Positions 32,731 through 44,369 of a DNA stretch of 64,000 bases are shown here, one piece after another (the stretch's first letter is position 1; each line of letters starts with the position of its first letter). Below the pieces are notes generated by a model. The model was not told where the DNA came from, did no database searches, and was given only the letters and a program-made list of their open reading frames with translations. The translations under genes and the position numbers were made by a program. Origin of the DNA: Eutrigla gurnardus (lineage: Eukaryota; Chordata; Actinopteri; Perciformes; Triglidae). The stretch is from contig OY741271.1 in the NCBI GenBank assembly GCA_963514095.1, forward strand, positions 2,077,520 to 2,141,519, written 5' to 3'.

Positions 32731-32832
32731 TTATTTAACTCCGCCGACAGCAAGACCGGCCAATATTAGAGACCGGCCGGTAATAGAATACAGGCCAGTA
32801 TTAGAGGATTTACAGTATGTGATATCATGGGT
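32731..32832 (-). repeat. Inverted copy of 30223-30324
   Basis: 102 bp matching 30223-30324 in reverse complement. The match includes both the TA-flanked MITE end (GAGGATTTACAG) and the 16-17 bp of Kolobok sequence outside it (TATGTGATATCATGGGT). Confidence 0.85.
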
Positions 32833-33920
32833 CTGCATGGCTACTATTGGCTAAATGTTCCGATCCAATCCTCGCTCACTCTCCTGCTCCTGCTCACGTC
32901 TCGTCCCGATTCACTTCCGCGTTTGAAACTACGAGCAGACAAAGACGCTTGTTGCCCTGAGCAGTTCAGGCATGGAGCAGGGCTCTCATGTGATTTTGGC
33001 TGAGGCTGCAGCGTCAGCGGGGAGGGGAGGAGGGGGGTGGGATTGTGGCGAGTGATCGCCGAGCAGTTTGGGATCGGGGACGTACTGCGGTCTGGGTGAG
33101 AGAGATATCCGACCGGCACCCGCTGCGTTTACACCGATAATGTTTCATCATTCGTTGCCGTAATAAACACTATTACTGCTTTGTACATGTTGTGGAAGTC
33201 CCGGACACACCGGGAAACTAAACGGAGTCCTGCCTGAGTTCATAGCGGAGGGAACGTTCCCATTCATTGTCTATGTAAGAAGCCGTGTAATGCCGGCGCG
33301 GAGCGGCGAGTTTCCAGAGACCGCGCCGCCTCCCGCAAGCTCTCGAAAATCTTTCAAACTGAGCGTTGTCGATCTAAAGTAAAGACAGATTCAGCAACCG
33401 CATAGCTTATTTATTGCCTAAAATGTGTGTGTGTGTGTGTGTGTGTGTGCGGGGGGGGGGGGGGTTCAAATCTTTCAAATCGTAGAATACAGCTTTAAGC
33501 TTAGTGGTAGTTAGCTACTGAACAGGGAAACTACGTTAAATTATTAGAGTTAGGCTAGAGAGAAAAACACAGCCTGCAGTGAGCGGAGAAAACATTTCTG
33601 TCTGATGTATGTTATGTTATGCTGTACGTTAACACCTTCTCTGCTGTTTGGGTTTCTAATTGTGTCGTGCAATAGAGCCGATATGCCAATTGACAGGTTT
33701 TGTCTATAATGTTGTATTGTAGCCTTTATAGAGCTCTGTTGGTAGACCTTTTGTTTTAGGAAGTATTTTGTCATCGTTGCGTTTGTAACGCATCAGTAAA
33801 ATAGTATTTTTTTCAATTTGTGTAAATTTGTCATTTTTTTAGTTCTAAGTTTTTATAAATCTGGGAAAAGATGGCCCATCCACTTTTGTCTTGGCCCACC
33901 CATATATGATTTCTTCCTAT
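32833..33920. other. No gene recognised; repeat fragments
   Basis: 33340-33422 is a near-copy of 30483-30595 (CCCGCAAGCTCTCGAAAATC, GTTGTCGATCTAAA). 33424-33465 is (TG)n followed by a G run. 33240-33290 resembles the inverted-arm MITE (CCATTCATTGTCTATG). No coding frame is convincing. Confidence 0.5.
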
Positions 33921-33924
33921 GACA

Positions 33925-34240
33925 CTAGTTTCAAGTCTTCTTCAATCCAGCATGATGTTTATTTAGTAAATTACGGTCCATTTAGAGTCCAACAGACCAG
34001 AAAGTAAGGGTGCTGCTTCGGGGTGCCGATCTGCCACTTGTGTTCATCAGATCCACCCGTCGCTCCTCCACAGTCCAAATATGGTCACTTCCTTCACTGT
34101 TTGCAAGAAATCCAAGATGGCAAAAATGGCGTCAAAACTGTAGTCCACGAACCAGCGGTTGGAGTCATGGTGACTACGTCCACTTCTTTACTGTCCATGG
34201 GTTCACTCACTGCTCATATCTCATATGGAATATGAAAATG
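33925..34240. repeat. Dispersed repeat R, copy 1
   Basis: Shares TTTCAAGTCTTCTTCAATCC, GGTCCATTTAGAGTCC and GTCGCTCCTCCACAG...AATATGGTCACTTCCTT with 50515-50860, with internal differences. No coding capacity; class unknown. Confidence 0.75.
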
Positions 34241-35159
34241 GTATAAAATACCAAATCTAAATATCAAGGCTTAGAAAGAGCTATGTATTGAGGCATTGTG
34301 TGTGTGTGTGCTGCATGAACAGAGTGGTTAACATGCTATACACAACTGTAGGTGAGACCTTGTAGCCTTTAGTTGGACAAACACAGTAAGACTCCCAGTT
34401 TGTCTTTACCTTTCATGGGAAAACGGCTTCTTTTACCAACAGTGTACTATAGTTTTCATCATTTAGACTGGCGATGCTGAATACTGAAGGACTGCAGGAA
34501 GGTGAGGGTTCTTTATTTCCATTTGATCTCTCTCAAGTTGGATCTCCACCACAGCAGCTCTTATGGTATCCTGCAGAAGGATGTCTCAGAGGAAGCCTTT
34601 TATGATAAGCCAAGCTGGGTCGACTCTGAGAGCCATGCATGTAACTCGCTGCTAATCCAGCCAGCATTCTCATTTTCACGCCTCTTTTTCCAACTAGGCT
34701 GGGGTTTCCTTTTGTCTCCCTGTGCTCGTGCCCGATTGCCCGGCGAGTACACTTTGTTCTCCATGTAAAATATGGCTCCACGTTAGGAAATATTCCTACA
34801 GTTTTAGGCCAAGGAATCCCCAGAATTCTCATCTTGGCACATAAACATTTCTGTGTGTGCTGTCTGGAAAGGCCTTATATGTACATTCAGGGCACCAACC
34901 TCGACCTGCCATGTTAAACATGGGGAAATATTGTTGTGGTAGAACATAGAAAGTTGTTTTAACTGGAGGATTTATGGAGATTATTCAGCTCAAAACTCAA
35001 AAAGAAGAGGGAAAAAATCACTTCCACTCAAGCAGACAAAAAGATAACTTATGTAACTTAAGTCAAAGCCCAGTAGGTAGAAAAGACACTTTTTGCAAAC
35101 TATTACTTCGCACTGAAGCCCATTACAATTTCACAATAAATTCCCTGTTTCCCGTTGAT
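34241..35159. other. No gene recognised
   Basis: Moderately AT-rich sequence with a short TG run at 34293-34310. An 88-codon frame at 34502-34768 has no recognisable domain and I do not call it. Confidence 0.4.
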
Positions 35160-36574
35160 TTAAAGGGGCCCTATTATGCTATTTTTCCACAAGTTAATAT
35201 AAGTTATTGATGTCTCCAAACCTGGTCTTTGAATTCCTCAACTGGAAAAAACAATCGGAACATGTATTTCGGAGTGGATCACACTCCTCATTTTCAGCTT
35301 TTTTACCCCACTTTTTCAAACGGATGATTCTGTCGGGGTGTAGCCTTATGCTAATGAGATTACCCCTGACCCCGCTCCTACTGAGGAAGTGGTTGTGTCT
35401 CTCCGCCCCTTGCTTTCCGCGTCCAGCTTGTTGCCATGGTTATGGTTCTGCGCTACAAACTAACAGCGGTCCAGCCGAACTCCGACCGGACTCCGACCCA
35501 GAACCAGGACCAGCTCCTGTAGAAGTTCTACACCGCGGATGCAGCAGGACGTTTCTGAATGGTTAGTTAACATGTCTGTGTAACGTTTTGGACGGTAACT
35601 CGATGTGTGTTAGCGTAGCTAGCGCTAGCCACAATGACACTAATGCTGCGTTCTTCGCTCTATAAGTAACGTATCTGTGAGCTATTATTGGCAACAATTA
35701 ATATCGTTAGTAGTGCCGTGTTGTTGACAGTTCACTGTTGCATGTTTTCCAAATGGGGACGCAACATTATATTTAAACGGATGAAAACCCGATGAAAACA
35801 GCGTCCTGTATGCGGGCAGTTTGTTTACATCACATTAACGGGATTAAAAACTTGATCCTCTACAAATAAAGATATACAAGGAACGGGATTTGGTCAGTAT
35901 CATGTCGTCCTCCAGAATAACGTGCTGAATTGTGAATTATAGGCCGTGTGCTGTGTTTTATAAACGTGATTGTGCTCCATCTCAACATTACATGCTAAAC
36001 TGTTACAAAATTCAAACATGAGGTTTACACCTCAGCTTGTCAGCAAAGTCCGTCAGGTTACCATATTAACAAGATGTGTTGTTGAAATGCTCAAATTCTG
36101 TACTATATTCATCTAGGTGACTAAGTGGGCCTTCAGACACCGAACATGTCTGCTGCATGGAGACACCACAGGTAATGTTACTGTCTGTTACACCAAGTTG
36201 TCTGTTGATTATTATTCACATAACATGACGATGATCATGATTCACACTAGGTAAGAAGACGGATGCAGCAGCTGGAGGAGGAAGAGGCTTGCATGGTGGG
36301 ACATCCTGGTTGGAACCATCTGCCTGAATGTTCTCTCTCCAAAACGCATGAAATATATATACAGCTGGTTATGGTGCTTTACACGTAAGAGGAATACAGC
36401 AGTCAGTTGTTTGTTCATCAATTGTGTTTTATAAAAAATAAATCCCTCTATGCAACATATTGTGCAGTCTTCCTGACCATTACTTCAGTAATATTAACCA
36501 TGACACATTTTACAATTACTGTAAAGACTTTATTGTCAAATTAATCCGCAGTTGAAGTTCACAGTTATCTCAGA

Positions 36575-37662
36575 ACACAAATGCAAACTGTTTGTGGCCG
36601 ACTCTGCAGGGTCATATCAAGCTCTTCTGAAGTCAAGGAAGAGCTGCCCTCCAAAGTATCCTCCTCCTCTACCGGGTCCAGGCGAGCTCTCTGTGATGGT
36701 CTTCTTATTGGAGTGGTTGTGAAACAGGTCTGGAACCATGACTGTGCCAACACCAAAGTCCTTGCAGGACACAGTAGCTGTAACAGAGTTGTATGGAGGA
36801 ATGAAACCCATGATATCACATAATAGAAATACACATCTGCACAACTACTAGTAGTTGCTGTTAAACCTGATCTCAAGTAGGCTACATGTCAGGCTACACA
36901 CCTTTACTTGGGTAAGGAGCCTGTAGTCCTCCTAGACAGGTGACTGCCAACAGTAGCTGCTGTGGTGGGTCGGTGTGGGACGCTGATGTGAGCTGCTGCT
37001 CTGTAAGCAGACAGACAGTCAGAGTTTACCACTACATCTGAAATGTGGAACACGTTACTATTTCACTATAACTGATGTGGTGACGCACCAATAGCTCGTA
37101 AATCCCTTCGTTAGCGGTTTGGTGACGTCGTCTTTGCATCGGCGTGTATAAACAAACAGATCAGCTGCTCTCGCTGCCACATTCAAGCTACAAAACGTTC
37201 CCAAGCAAACTGATGTCAAGCATTATTTTACAGGTTTGAGCCCCCGCAGTACTACGTAACGTTAACGGTCCTCAATATCAATACAATGGAAGCTTTTCAC
37301 GCAACACGCCAATGCTAACTTTAGCGCAACACGCCAATGCTAACACACCAATGCTAAGAAAGAAACGGTAAACTGTAACACGGCATATTACATAATATTT
37401 AGAAACTTACCGCTTCAGCGTCTGTGGTTGGCTCTCGGACTGTCGGTGCTGATCCAAACTTTAGCCCCAGGTTAGAGGCATATCCTGAGCTGTAGCGACC
37501 CATGTTGTCAAAGCTCCTGACGGTGAAGTGCGTCTCACACACAAACACACATTTACGGACGCGTGTGCGCACATTTCCATCGTAGATGTTCCGACGATGC
37601 CAGTAAATATCAGCAATTGGACTGCCAACTCGCTTTCCGTTGATTTTGGCATTTTGGTCCAC
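36575..37662 (-). pseudogene. Kolobok-like transposase 5' exons (copy 2), decayed
   Basis: 36600-36850 encodes MGFIPPYNSVTA, CKDFGVGTVMVPDLF and GGQLFLDFRRA, parallel to 29990-30240 with small indels. 37399-37662 is the THAP exon, beginning MPKST and showing IYDGNVRTRVRKCVFVCETHF, with frame changes. The intron between them contains GCTAACTTTAG repeats (37310-37360). Catalytic exons are absent. Confidence 0.65.
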
Positions 37663-37995
37663 TGGTTTGTATGTACATCACACTGACAGCAACAGGTATG
37701 GGATTATGTGGGCGGGACCACACAGGTGGAGCGATTCTAATTCTTCTTCTTCTTCTTCTTCTTCTTCTTCTTCTTCTTCGTGTGGAAGGTGTGTGAGAGG
37801 AAGAGCTGAGAGAGAAAGACTGTTCTTTACATTTTTTTCGTTGTTTGTCCTTTGGGCTTTAATGGCCTTTTGGTTGTGGGTACATTAGTTAATTGTTTTG
37901 TGTTTTGGTGAGTTTTATTTCATTACACGGTAGTTTTGTGTGGGTTTTCCAGCCCGGCCTTTGTCCGGTTGGAGGGCCACGCAGACCCCGCAGGT

Positions 37996-39262
37996 ATGGC
38001 GGCTGGTGGCTTCTCCAGGCTGTCGCGGAGGCACGGCATCAAGACTGGTGCCGGGTCTCCGTGCAGCGTGGAGGAGGTGGCGCTGGCTGTGGGGGAGATC
38101 GTCGGGCACAGTTCAGTTAAATCTGCCGCCCGTGTGAATAAGGCCGTGGTTCTGTTTTTAGAAAAGGTGGAGCAGGTGAACACGCTGGTGGAGACGGGAA
38201 TCACCGTGAACGGGCTGTTTGAGCCGCTGCTGCCGCTGACGCAGCCGGCGACTCGAATCACACCTTCAAACGTACCTCCGTTTATTAGCGATGAGTTCCT
38301 TATCAAAGAGTTGTCTCGCCACGGAAGAGTCATCTCCCCGATTAAGAAAATGCTGTCGGGGTGTAAGTCGCCCCTGCTGAGACACCTAGTGTCTCATCGC
38401 AGACAGCTTTTCATGATATTGAACAATAAAACGGAGGAGTTCAGTTACCGCTTCATTGTGCGTATAGACGACTTCGATTACACACTGTTCGTCACCTCTG
38501 CTTTGGCTAAATGTTTCGGCTGTGGTGAGGAGGGACATTTGGTCAGAGCCTGTCCGAACCGGGCCGAGCCCGGCCGCCACCGGAGAGACGCCGGCCGGGG
38601 AGACGCCGGCCGGGGAGACGCCGGCCGCCGCCGAGCGGCCCGGTGGCACGGGGCAAGGCGGTTCGGGGGCTGAGCGGCAGGTGGAGGAGGGACAGAACCA
38701 GGATGGTGATCGTACTGAGGTGAGGGGGGAAAGGGAGAGTGGTGTCGGTGAAGGTGGGGAGATGGTGGCTGAGGAGACAGGTGAGGTGGGTGGAAACACA
38801 AAGGAGGGTGAAAACAAAAAGGGAACAGGTGAGGTGGGTGGAAACAGAGAGGACACAGGTGCGGGGGGTGAGAATAGAGGGGAGACAGGTGAGGTGGGTG
38901 AAAACAGTAAGGAGAAGGGTGAGGTGGGTGAAAAGAGTAAGGAGAAGGGTGAGGTGGGTGAAAACAAGAAGGGGACAGGTGAGGTGGGTGAAAACAGTAA
39001 GGAGAAGGGTGAGGTGGGTGAAAACAGTAAGGAGAAGGGTGAGGTGGGCGAAAACAAGAAGGTGACAGGTGATTTGCTGTTCCTGCAGCGAACCAAAGGT
39101 GTGAAGGGCCTTGATATGGAGCAGCATTTTCCAGATCTGCTCAACTTTTATAACTCAGCTAAACAAATCATTAAAAACAAAGCAACATCAGAGCTCACTG
39201 ATCAGGAGATATTCAGACTGAGAAAACAGATGATCAAAGTGAGAAAACAACTGAGGTTTTAA
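37996..39262 (+). pseudogene. Tx1-like LINE ORF1 (zinc-knuckle protein), one frameshift
   Basis: I use the ATG at 37996 (MAAGGFSRLSRRHG, G at +4). The first part is an RNA-binding-like region (GITVNGLFEPLLPLTQPATR, LKELSRHGRVI-type) that ends in a CCHC knuckle, CFGCGEEGHLVRACPN, spacing C-x2-C-x4-H-x4-C. In three 15-bp GC repeats (about 38578-38632) the frame changes by one. The continuing frame is open to 39262 and carries a Glu/Lys/Gly repeat array and a C-terminal LTDQEIFRLRKQMIKVRKQL helix. Its stop overlaps the ORF2 start. Confidence 0.78.
38770..39070 (+). repeat. 30-bp tandem repeat within ORF1
   Basis: About ten units of GGTGAGGTGGGTGAAAACAG plus TAAGGAGAAG, coding for a 10-residue repeat of type GEVGENSKEK / GEVGENKKGT. 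Acidic and lysine-rich, so probably disordered. Units alternate AAGGGT and ACAGGT endings. Confidence 0.9.
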
Positions 39263-42200
39263 TGATGATGAAGCTGCTGGTTTTATTTTTATCCTTAACT
39301 GTTTGTGTTTTTAACATCTCCCTCATAATGAATTCTTTTAGAGTGGGGACGTTGAATGTAAACGGTGCCAGAGAGGCAAAGAAAAGGGCACTGGTTTTTG
39401 ACACAGCACGAACGAAACGCATTGATGTACTGTTTTTACAGGAGGTTCACAGTGATGAAAGCAATGAGGTGGACTGGAATAAGGAGTGGGAAGGACAGGT
39501 TGCTTTAAGCCACAACACCACACTCAGTGGGGGAGTGGGCTTCCTGTTCTCCAGAACATTCATTCCTTCTTCACTGGAGGTCGAGCACGTTGTAAAGGGG
39601 AGGTGTCTTTTAGCCAAGGCACAGTTTGAGCATCACACTCTGGTTTTTATTAACATTTATGCTCCAACCAACGGTACAGAGAGGAAGAGCTTTTTAGAAA
39701 AAATCAGTACTAGACTGGACGGCTGCGGCCAGGAGGATTTTTTATTCTTGGGTGGGGATTTTAATTGCACAGAATACGAGTTTTTAGACCGTAATCATGC
39801 AGAGCCTCATCCAGTCTCCCAACGCGCTCTGATGCAGCTGGTCCACTCTCATGGCCTTGTGGATGTGTGGAGAAGGATGCACACAGACTGCAGACAGTAC
39901 ACGTGGTCCCACCTGAGAGAGGACAGGATCTCCTTAGCCAGACTTGACCGGTTTTATTGTCTTAAGCACCATTTTAATGTGTTTAAGGAGTGTAAGATTG
40001 TGCCAGCTGGTTTTACTGATCATTCTTTGGTTTTGTGTCGTGTTGTTGTCAAAAATACTTTACCTAAGAGTGCATACTGGCATTTTAATTCAGCTTTAAC
40101 TTTTGATAAAGGTTTTAGAGAGGCTTTTAGTTATTTCTGGAATTCTTTTAGACAAAGGAAAGCTGAGTTTAAATGTCTTAGGCAGTGGTGGGATCACGGC
40201 AAAGCAGAGATAAGGCTTTTATGTCAGCAGTATACTCTCAATGTCACAAGAGACACCTGTCGATCTATTAAAGACCTGGAGACTGAAATAGTGGAATTGG
40301 AGACACTTAGTGATTCCACAGGAAATCGAGGATATGTTGAAATCCTCAAGTCTAAAAAAATGGCTCTAGCCAACCTGCAAAGATGTCAAAGTACAGGGTG
40401 CACTGGTCCGGTCCCGGATGCAACACATCACCGAGATGGATGCTCCCTCTAGCTTCTTCTTCTCCCTGGAGAAAAAACACGGCCAAAGGAAAACAATTCA
40501 CTCTTTGTTGTCTGACACAGGGGAGGAGCTAGGTGAGCCTGGCCAGATACGAGAGCGAGCTGTTGAATTCTACACGTCCCTCTTCACCAGCGAGTACGTG
40601 GAGAACGACGCACTGTGCGAGGGGTTCTGTGGTGAACTACCTCAGGTCTCCACGGAGACCAACTCACAGCTGGACCAGCCATTAGGAATGGAGGAGCTGC
40701 ACACCGCTCTGCAGAGCATGCAGGGACAGCGGTCTCCTGGCATCGATGGTTTGACTGTAGAATTTTATAAAGCCTTCTGGAGCATCATAGCGCTGGATGT
40801 ACTAGAAGTTTTTAATGAAAGTCTGGCTTCAGGTTGTCTTCCACTGTCCTGCCGCAGGGCAGTCGTAGCTCTTTTACCTAAAAAAGGCAACCTGCAGGAC
40901 ATTAAGAACTGGCGTCCTGTGTCTCTCCTGTGCACAGATTACAAGATCCTGTCAAAGGTTTTGGCTAACAGGCTGAGGGAAGCTATGGAGCAGGTGATCC
41001 ACCGGGACCAGACCTATTGTGTGCCTGGCAGGTCGATGGTAGACAACGTCTACCTGATTCGGGATGTTTTGGAGGTCTGCAGCTCACTGGGCATCAAGAC
41101 TGGTCTCATTTCGCTAGACCAGGAAAAGGCATTTGACCGTGTTGAACACAGCTTCCTCTGGAAGATCATGGAGAGGTTTGGGTTCAGCACTGGTTTTATT
41201 GCCAAGATCCAGGTGTTGTACAGTAACATTGAGAGTATGCTGAAGTTCAATGGCAGTCTGTGTGCTCCTTTCAGGGTGCATAGAGGCATCCGGCAGGGCT
41301 GCGCTCTGTCTGGGATGCTCTATGCACTCTCCCTGGAACCCCTCCTCTGCAAAATACGTGCAAGCATTGATGGCCTGATTTTACCTGGTTTTAGCAAGAA
41401 CATTGTTTTATCAGCCTACGCTGATGACGTCATCGTCCTAGTAAACGATCAAAGGGATGTTGACATTTTAATTAGTTTAACTGACTCTTTTAACACACTG
41501 TCCGCAGCAAGGGTGAACTGGAGTAAAAGTGAAGCCCTTGCTGCGGGTGGATGGTGTAACGGCCTTCCTGTTCTCCCACAGAGGCTAGCCTGGAGAAGAG
41601 ACGGTCTTAAGTACCTTGGTGTCTTCCTGGGGAATGAAACGATGGTTAGGAGGAACTGGGAAGACATCATGGGAAAAGTCAGTGGAAAAATGAATACGTG
41701 GAAATGGCTACTCCCTCAGATGTCCTTCAGAGGTAGAGTTCTTGTTCTTAATAATCTTGTAGCCTCACTGCTGTGGCACCGCCTGGCCTGTTTGGATCCC
41801 CCATCAGGTCTTTTATCCCAGATTCAGGCAAAAATTGTCAACTTCTTTTGGGATGGTTTACATTGGGTGCCACAGGGGGTGCTTTTTTTACCGAGAGAGG
41901 AGGGGGGACAGGGCCTCATCCACTTGGCCAGCAGAACCGCAACTTTTAGAATACAGTTTATACAGAGGTTTTTAACAGGACCGGCAAACCTGGTGTGGAG
42001 GGAAGTGGCCAGCTGCATTCTGAGACGCGTGAGTAACCTGGGACTGGATGCTGCACTGTTTTTAACTGATACCAATTTTTTAAAGTTAAAGGGGTTACCT
42101 CCGTTTTATCAGGGTGTTTTTAAATCGTGGGCCCTGTTTAAATGTAGTTCTAGGAAAAGCTCTAACTCTCTGTACTGGTTGTTAAAAGAGCCGCTGGTCT

Positions 42201-43120
42201 ACGGAGCCAGGCTGGACGTCTCCAGCGGAGCCACGCCTGGACTAACGGCAGCCTTGCTCCGGGAAAAGATCCTGGTCCTGGAGCAGGTGGTGGACGCTGC
42301 GGGGCCAGAGCTGACTGACTCCCAGGCTGTGAGCTCCTTGCTGGGTTTCCAGTCCACCAGGATGGTGGTGAAGGTCCTGCAGGCGTGGCGACAGAGGCTC
42401 TCTGGAGGAGAAAGAGTCCTAATGACGGAGTATGGCTGTGGGACCAAACCCAAAGATACAGATCCTTTTCCAGAGATCTCGGTGACCCCCCAGTTCGGAG
42501 AGGCAAGTGGGCCTCTCCTCAAGCAACCAGACACACTAGTCCTGCAGGCCACAGACACAAAAACCTTTTACAAGAACTGCGTGAAGGTGCTGAACAGGAG
42601 AGGACTGAGTGGCAGAGCGCCCTCTGCATGGACTGATAGACTGGGGGGAGTGGGTCCACAGTGGAGGGTTTTATACAAACCCCCCCTCAGGAAACGCACA
42701 GCCGACCTCCAGTGGAGAATTTTACACGGTGCCATTGCCACGAACGCTTTTATCTCTGTTGTTAACCATGATGTGTCGAACCAGTGCCCTTTCTGCCACC
42801 TTCGTGAAACAGTGTTTCACGTTTTTAGTGAGTGTACGAGACTCATTGGGCTCTTCACTCTTTTAACAAACGTTTTTAACCTTTTTAACGAAACCTTTTG
42901 TATACCAGTGTTCATCTACAGTGTCAAATATAAGAAAGCGAACCAAAAGAAATGGCAGCTACTGAACTTCATGCTGGGGGAAGCGAAGCGTGTCCAGAAA
43001 ACGCAAGTTGGAGAACGGAGTGGGTCAGGAGGCAGCCTCAGTCTGGCGCTGCAATGTAAAGTGCAGACTGAGGCTGGAGTTCAGGTTTTACAAAATGATT
43101 CACGACTTGGACAGTTTTAA
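39262..43120 (+). pseudogene. Tx1-like LINE ORF2: AP endonuclease + reverse transcriptase, one frameshift
   Basis: The endonuclease half (39262 to about 40380) has FRVGTLNVNGAREAK, VLFLQEVHSDE, VFINIYAPTNG, LGGDFNCTEYE, ARLDRFYCL and FTDHSLVL, so the exonuclease III-like motifs are all present. A one-base frame change near 40375-40390 leads to the RT half, open for 900 codons from 40418: SPGIDGLTVEFYK, VVALLPKKGNLQDIKNWRPV, GLISLDQEKAFDRVEHSFLW, IRQGCALSGMLYAL and LSAYADDVIVL (YADD box near 41414). A C-terminal finger CPFCHLRETVFHVFSEC (C-x2-C-x7-H-x4-C) lies near 42786. Total length of about 1,286 codons is normal for the clade. Confidence 0.87.
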
Positions 43121-43394
43121 AAACATCTGGTGCTACAACAATATTCTTTGCACTGTTTTTAATGATGACCTGCAATTTGCACATTTTCTATCTGAGTAGT
43201 GGTCTTAATTATATATATATATATTTATTTTTTTAGCTATGTATATATAAACTAACATTGCCTTTAACCACTGCAGCACTTTAGTGAAACTGTAAAATGA
43301 TTCATATCTAAATAAAGTGTGTTTGAAAAATCAAAAAAATCTTCTTCTTCTTCTTCTTCTTCTTCTTCTTCTTCTTCTTCTTCTTCTTCTTCTT

Positions 43395-43607
43395 TTTAAT
43401 GGCGGTTGGCAAACAACTTTTTGTGCATTTCCGCCACCTTCTGAACTGGAGTGTGGATCAGAATGGGTTTGGACGATTATCGTTGGATGAGAAAAACAAA
43501 ACAAAAATAAAATAAACCAAACAAATATTCCATGAGAATATATTTAAAAACAAATAAATCAAACCAAATACAAAAAAAACACAAAAAAAAACAACAAACA
43601 AACAAAC

Positions 43608-43639
<32 letters not shown>

Positions 43640-43652
43640 TAATTAACTATGT
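43395..43652 (+). mobile_element. 3' part of the (TTC)n retrosequence with poly(A)
   Basis: TTTTTAATGGCGGTTGGCAA, then GCATTTCCGCCACCTTCTG, AT-rich sequence with AAACAAA repeats, and an A run of about 28 (43609-43636). This is the 3' end of the retro-insertion whose 5' target duplication is at 37729. Confidence 0.65.
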
Positions 43653-43896
43653 GAGCGATTCTAATGAGCCGAGATGACCCATATAAGGCACAGGAAAATT
43701 CGGTGCTGACGTCATTTAGTGGACATTCTGCAAACCGTTCGTTTATCGTGAGGATTCCTTTCAAACTGAGAAAGTGAAACAGGTGGTCTTTTCTGATACT
43801 GTGGGGACTTATTGACACCCCAGTACAGGGACCCATTTTAGGGTTGAAAAACATGGAAAAGTCGATTTTTCATAATAGGGCCCCTTTAAAATAAGT

Positions 43897-44368
43897 TGTG
43901 AGGGCACTCAAGCTTCCGGCCCTGTGAGAGTGGTGAGAGTCACTCACTGCAACCAGGTGTGTGTGGCACTGATTGTCTTTGATTAAGGCCAGGTGTGGGG
44001 AGCCTTCAAATACTCTGAGTCTCCAGTGCTCTGTGCTGACTCATTATCTCACCTTCAGAGGTAGTGAGAGGTTCTCCCTGTGGTTTTGCAACTCAGTGCT
44101 TTGTGTGTATTTGTGGTTATTTGCCGTGTGTTTTTTGGGTCTCCTGGACAGTTTTGGTTTTGGGTCAGCTGCTTGGCAGCGGTGGTTAGGTTAAGCATTT
44201 GAGCCCCTTTGTTTCATTAGGGAAGCCTGTAGTGGCTCTAAACAGTTTAGTTGTGTTTTCTTTCCCCCCTTCCCTCCTATCGCCTTGGCGATTTTGTGGT
44301 TATCCCTCTGGGGTAACTTTTAGACACCCTGGGTCCGCGCCTGCGTCCCAATCCCCCCTTTCCTGACA
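43897..44368 (+). repeat. 5' LTR
   Basis: 472 bp, TGTGAGGGCACTC to TTTCCTGACA. It differs from the 3' LTR at two positions that I can see (CCCCTTTGTTTC versus CCCCTTCGTTTC, and CCTTGGCGA versus CCTTAGCGA). The presumed RNA start lies near 44034-44035, where the sequence is complementary to the primer site after the LTR. Confidence 0.95.
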
Positions 44369-44369
44369 G

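Larger units (their letters stand above)
37780..43340 (+). mobile_element. Tx1-clade LINE inserted in (TTC)n (Koshi-like)
   Basis: A 5.56-kb, apparently full-length unit with 5' UTR, ORF1 and ORF2 in overlapping arrangement and a 3' UTR with AATAAA near 43311. Both ends abut (TTC)n. In fish, Tx1-clade LINEs named Koshi are known from the literature to insert specifically into (TTC)n. Family assignment here is by ORF architecture plus target, not by alignment. ORF1 and ORF2 each carry one frameshift, so this copy is probably inactive but young. Confidence 0.75.
37742..43652 (+). mobile_element. Poly(A) retrosequence with (TTC)n, itself split by a LINE
   Basis: The 13-bp direct repeat GAGCGATTCTAAT at 37729-37741 and 43653-43665 marks one retro-insertion into Kolobok copy 2. 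Its parts are the (TTC)n tract (37741-37779 and 43341-43394) and a short sequence TTTTTAATGGCGGTTGGCAA to a long A run (43395-43636). The Tx1-clade LINE 37780-43340 lies inside its (TTC)n. A short relative is at 3758-3800. Confidence 0.75.
35164..43885 (-). mobile_element. Kolobok-like transposon copy 2, host of nested LINE
   Basis: Ends AGGGGCCCTATTATG at left and CATAATAGGGCCCCT at right, perfect inverted termini, each bordered by TTAA (35160-35163 and 43886-43889). TTAA target duplication and AGGGGCCC termini fit Kolobok. Without the 37742-43652 insertion (including one 13-bp duplication) the element is about 2.8 kb. It keeps the THAP and second-exon regions but not the catalytic exons seen in copy 1, so it is non-autonomous. 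Confidence 0.8.

Noticed and set aside
38386..39144. Minus-strand Ser/Pro/Phe-rich 252-codon frame
   Set aside because: Antisense of the 30-bp ORF1 repeats of the Tx1-like LINE.
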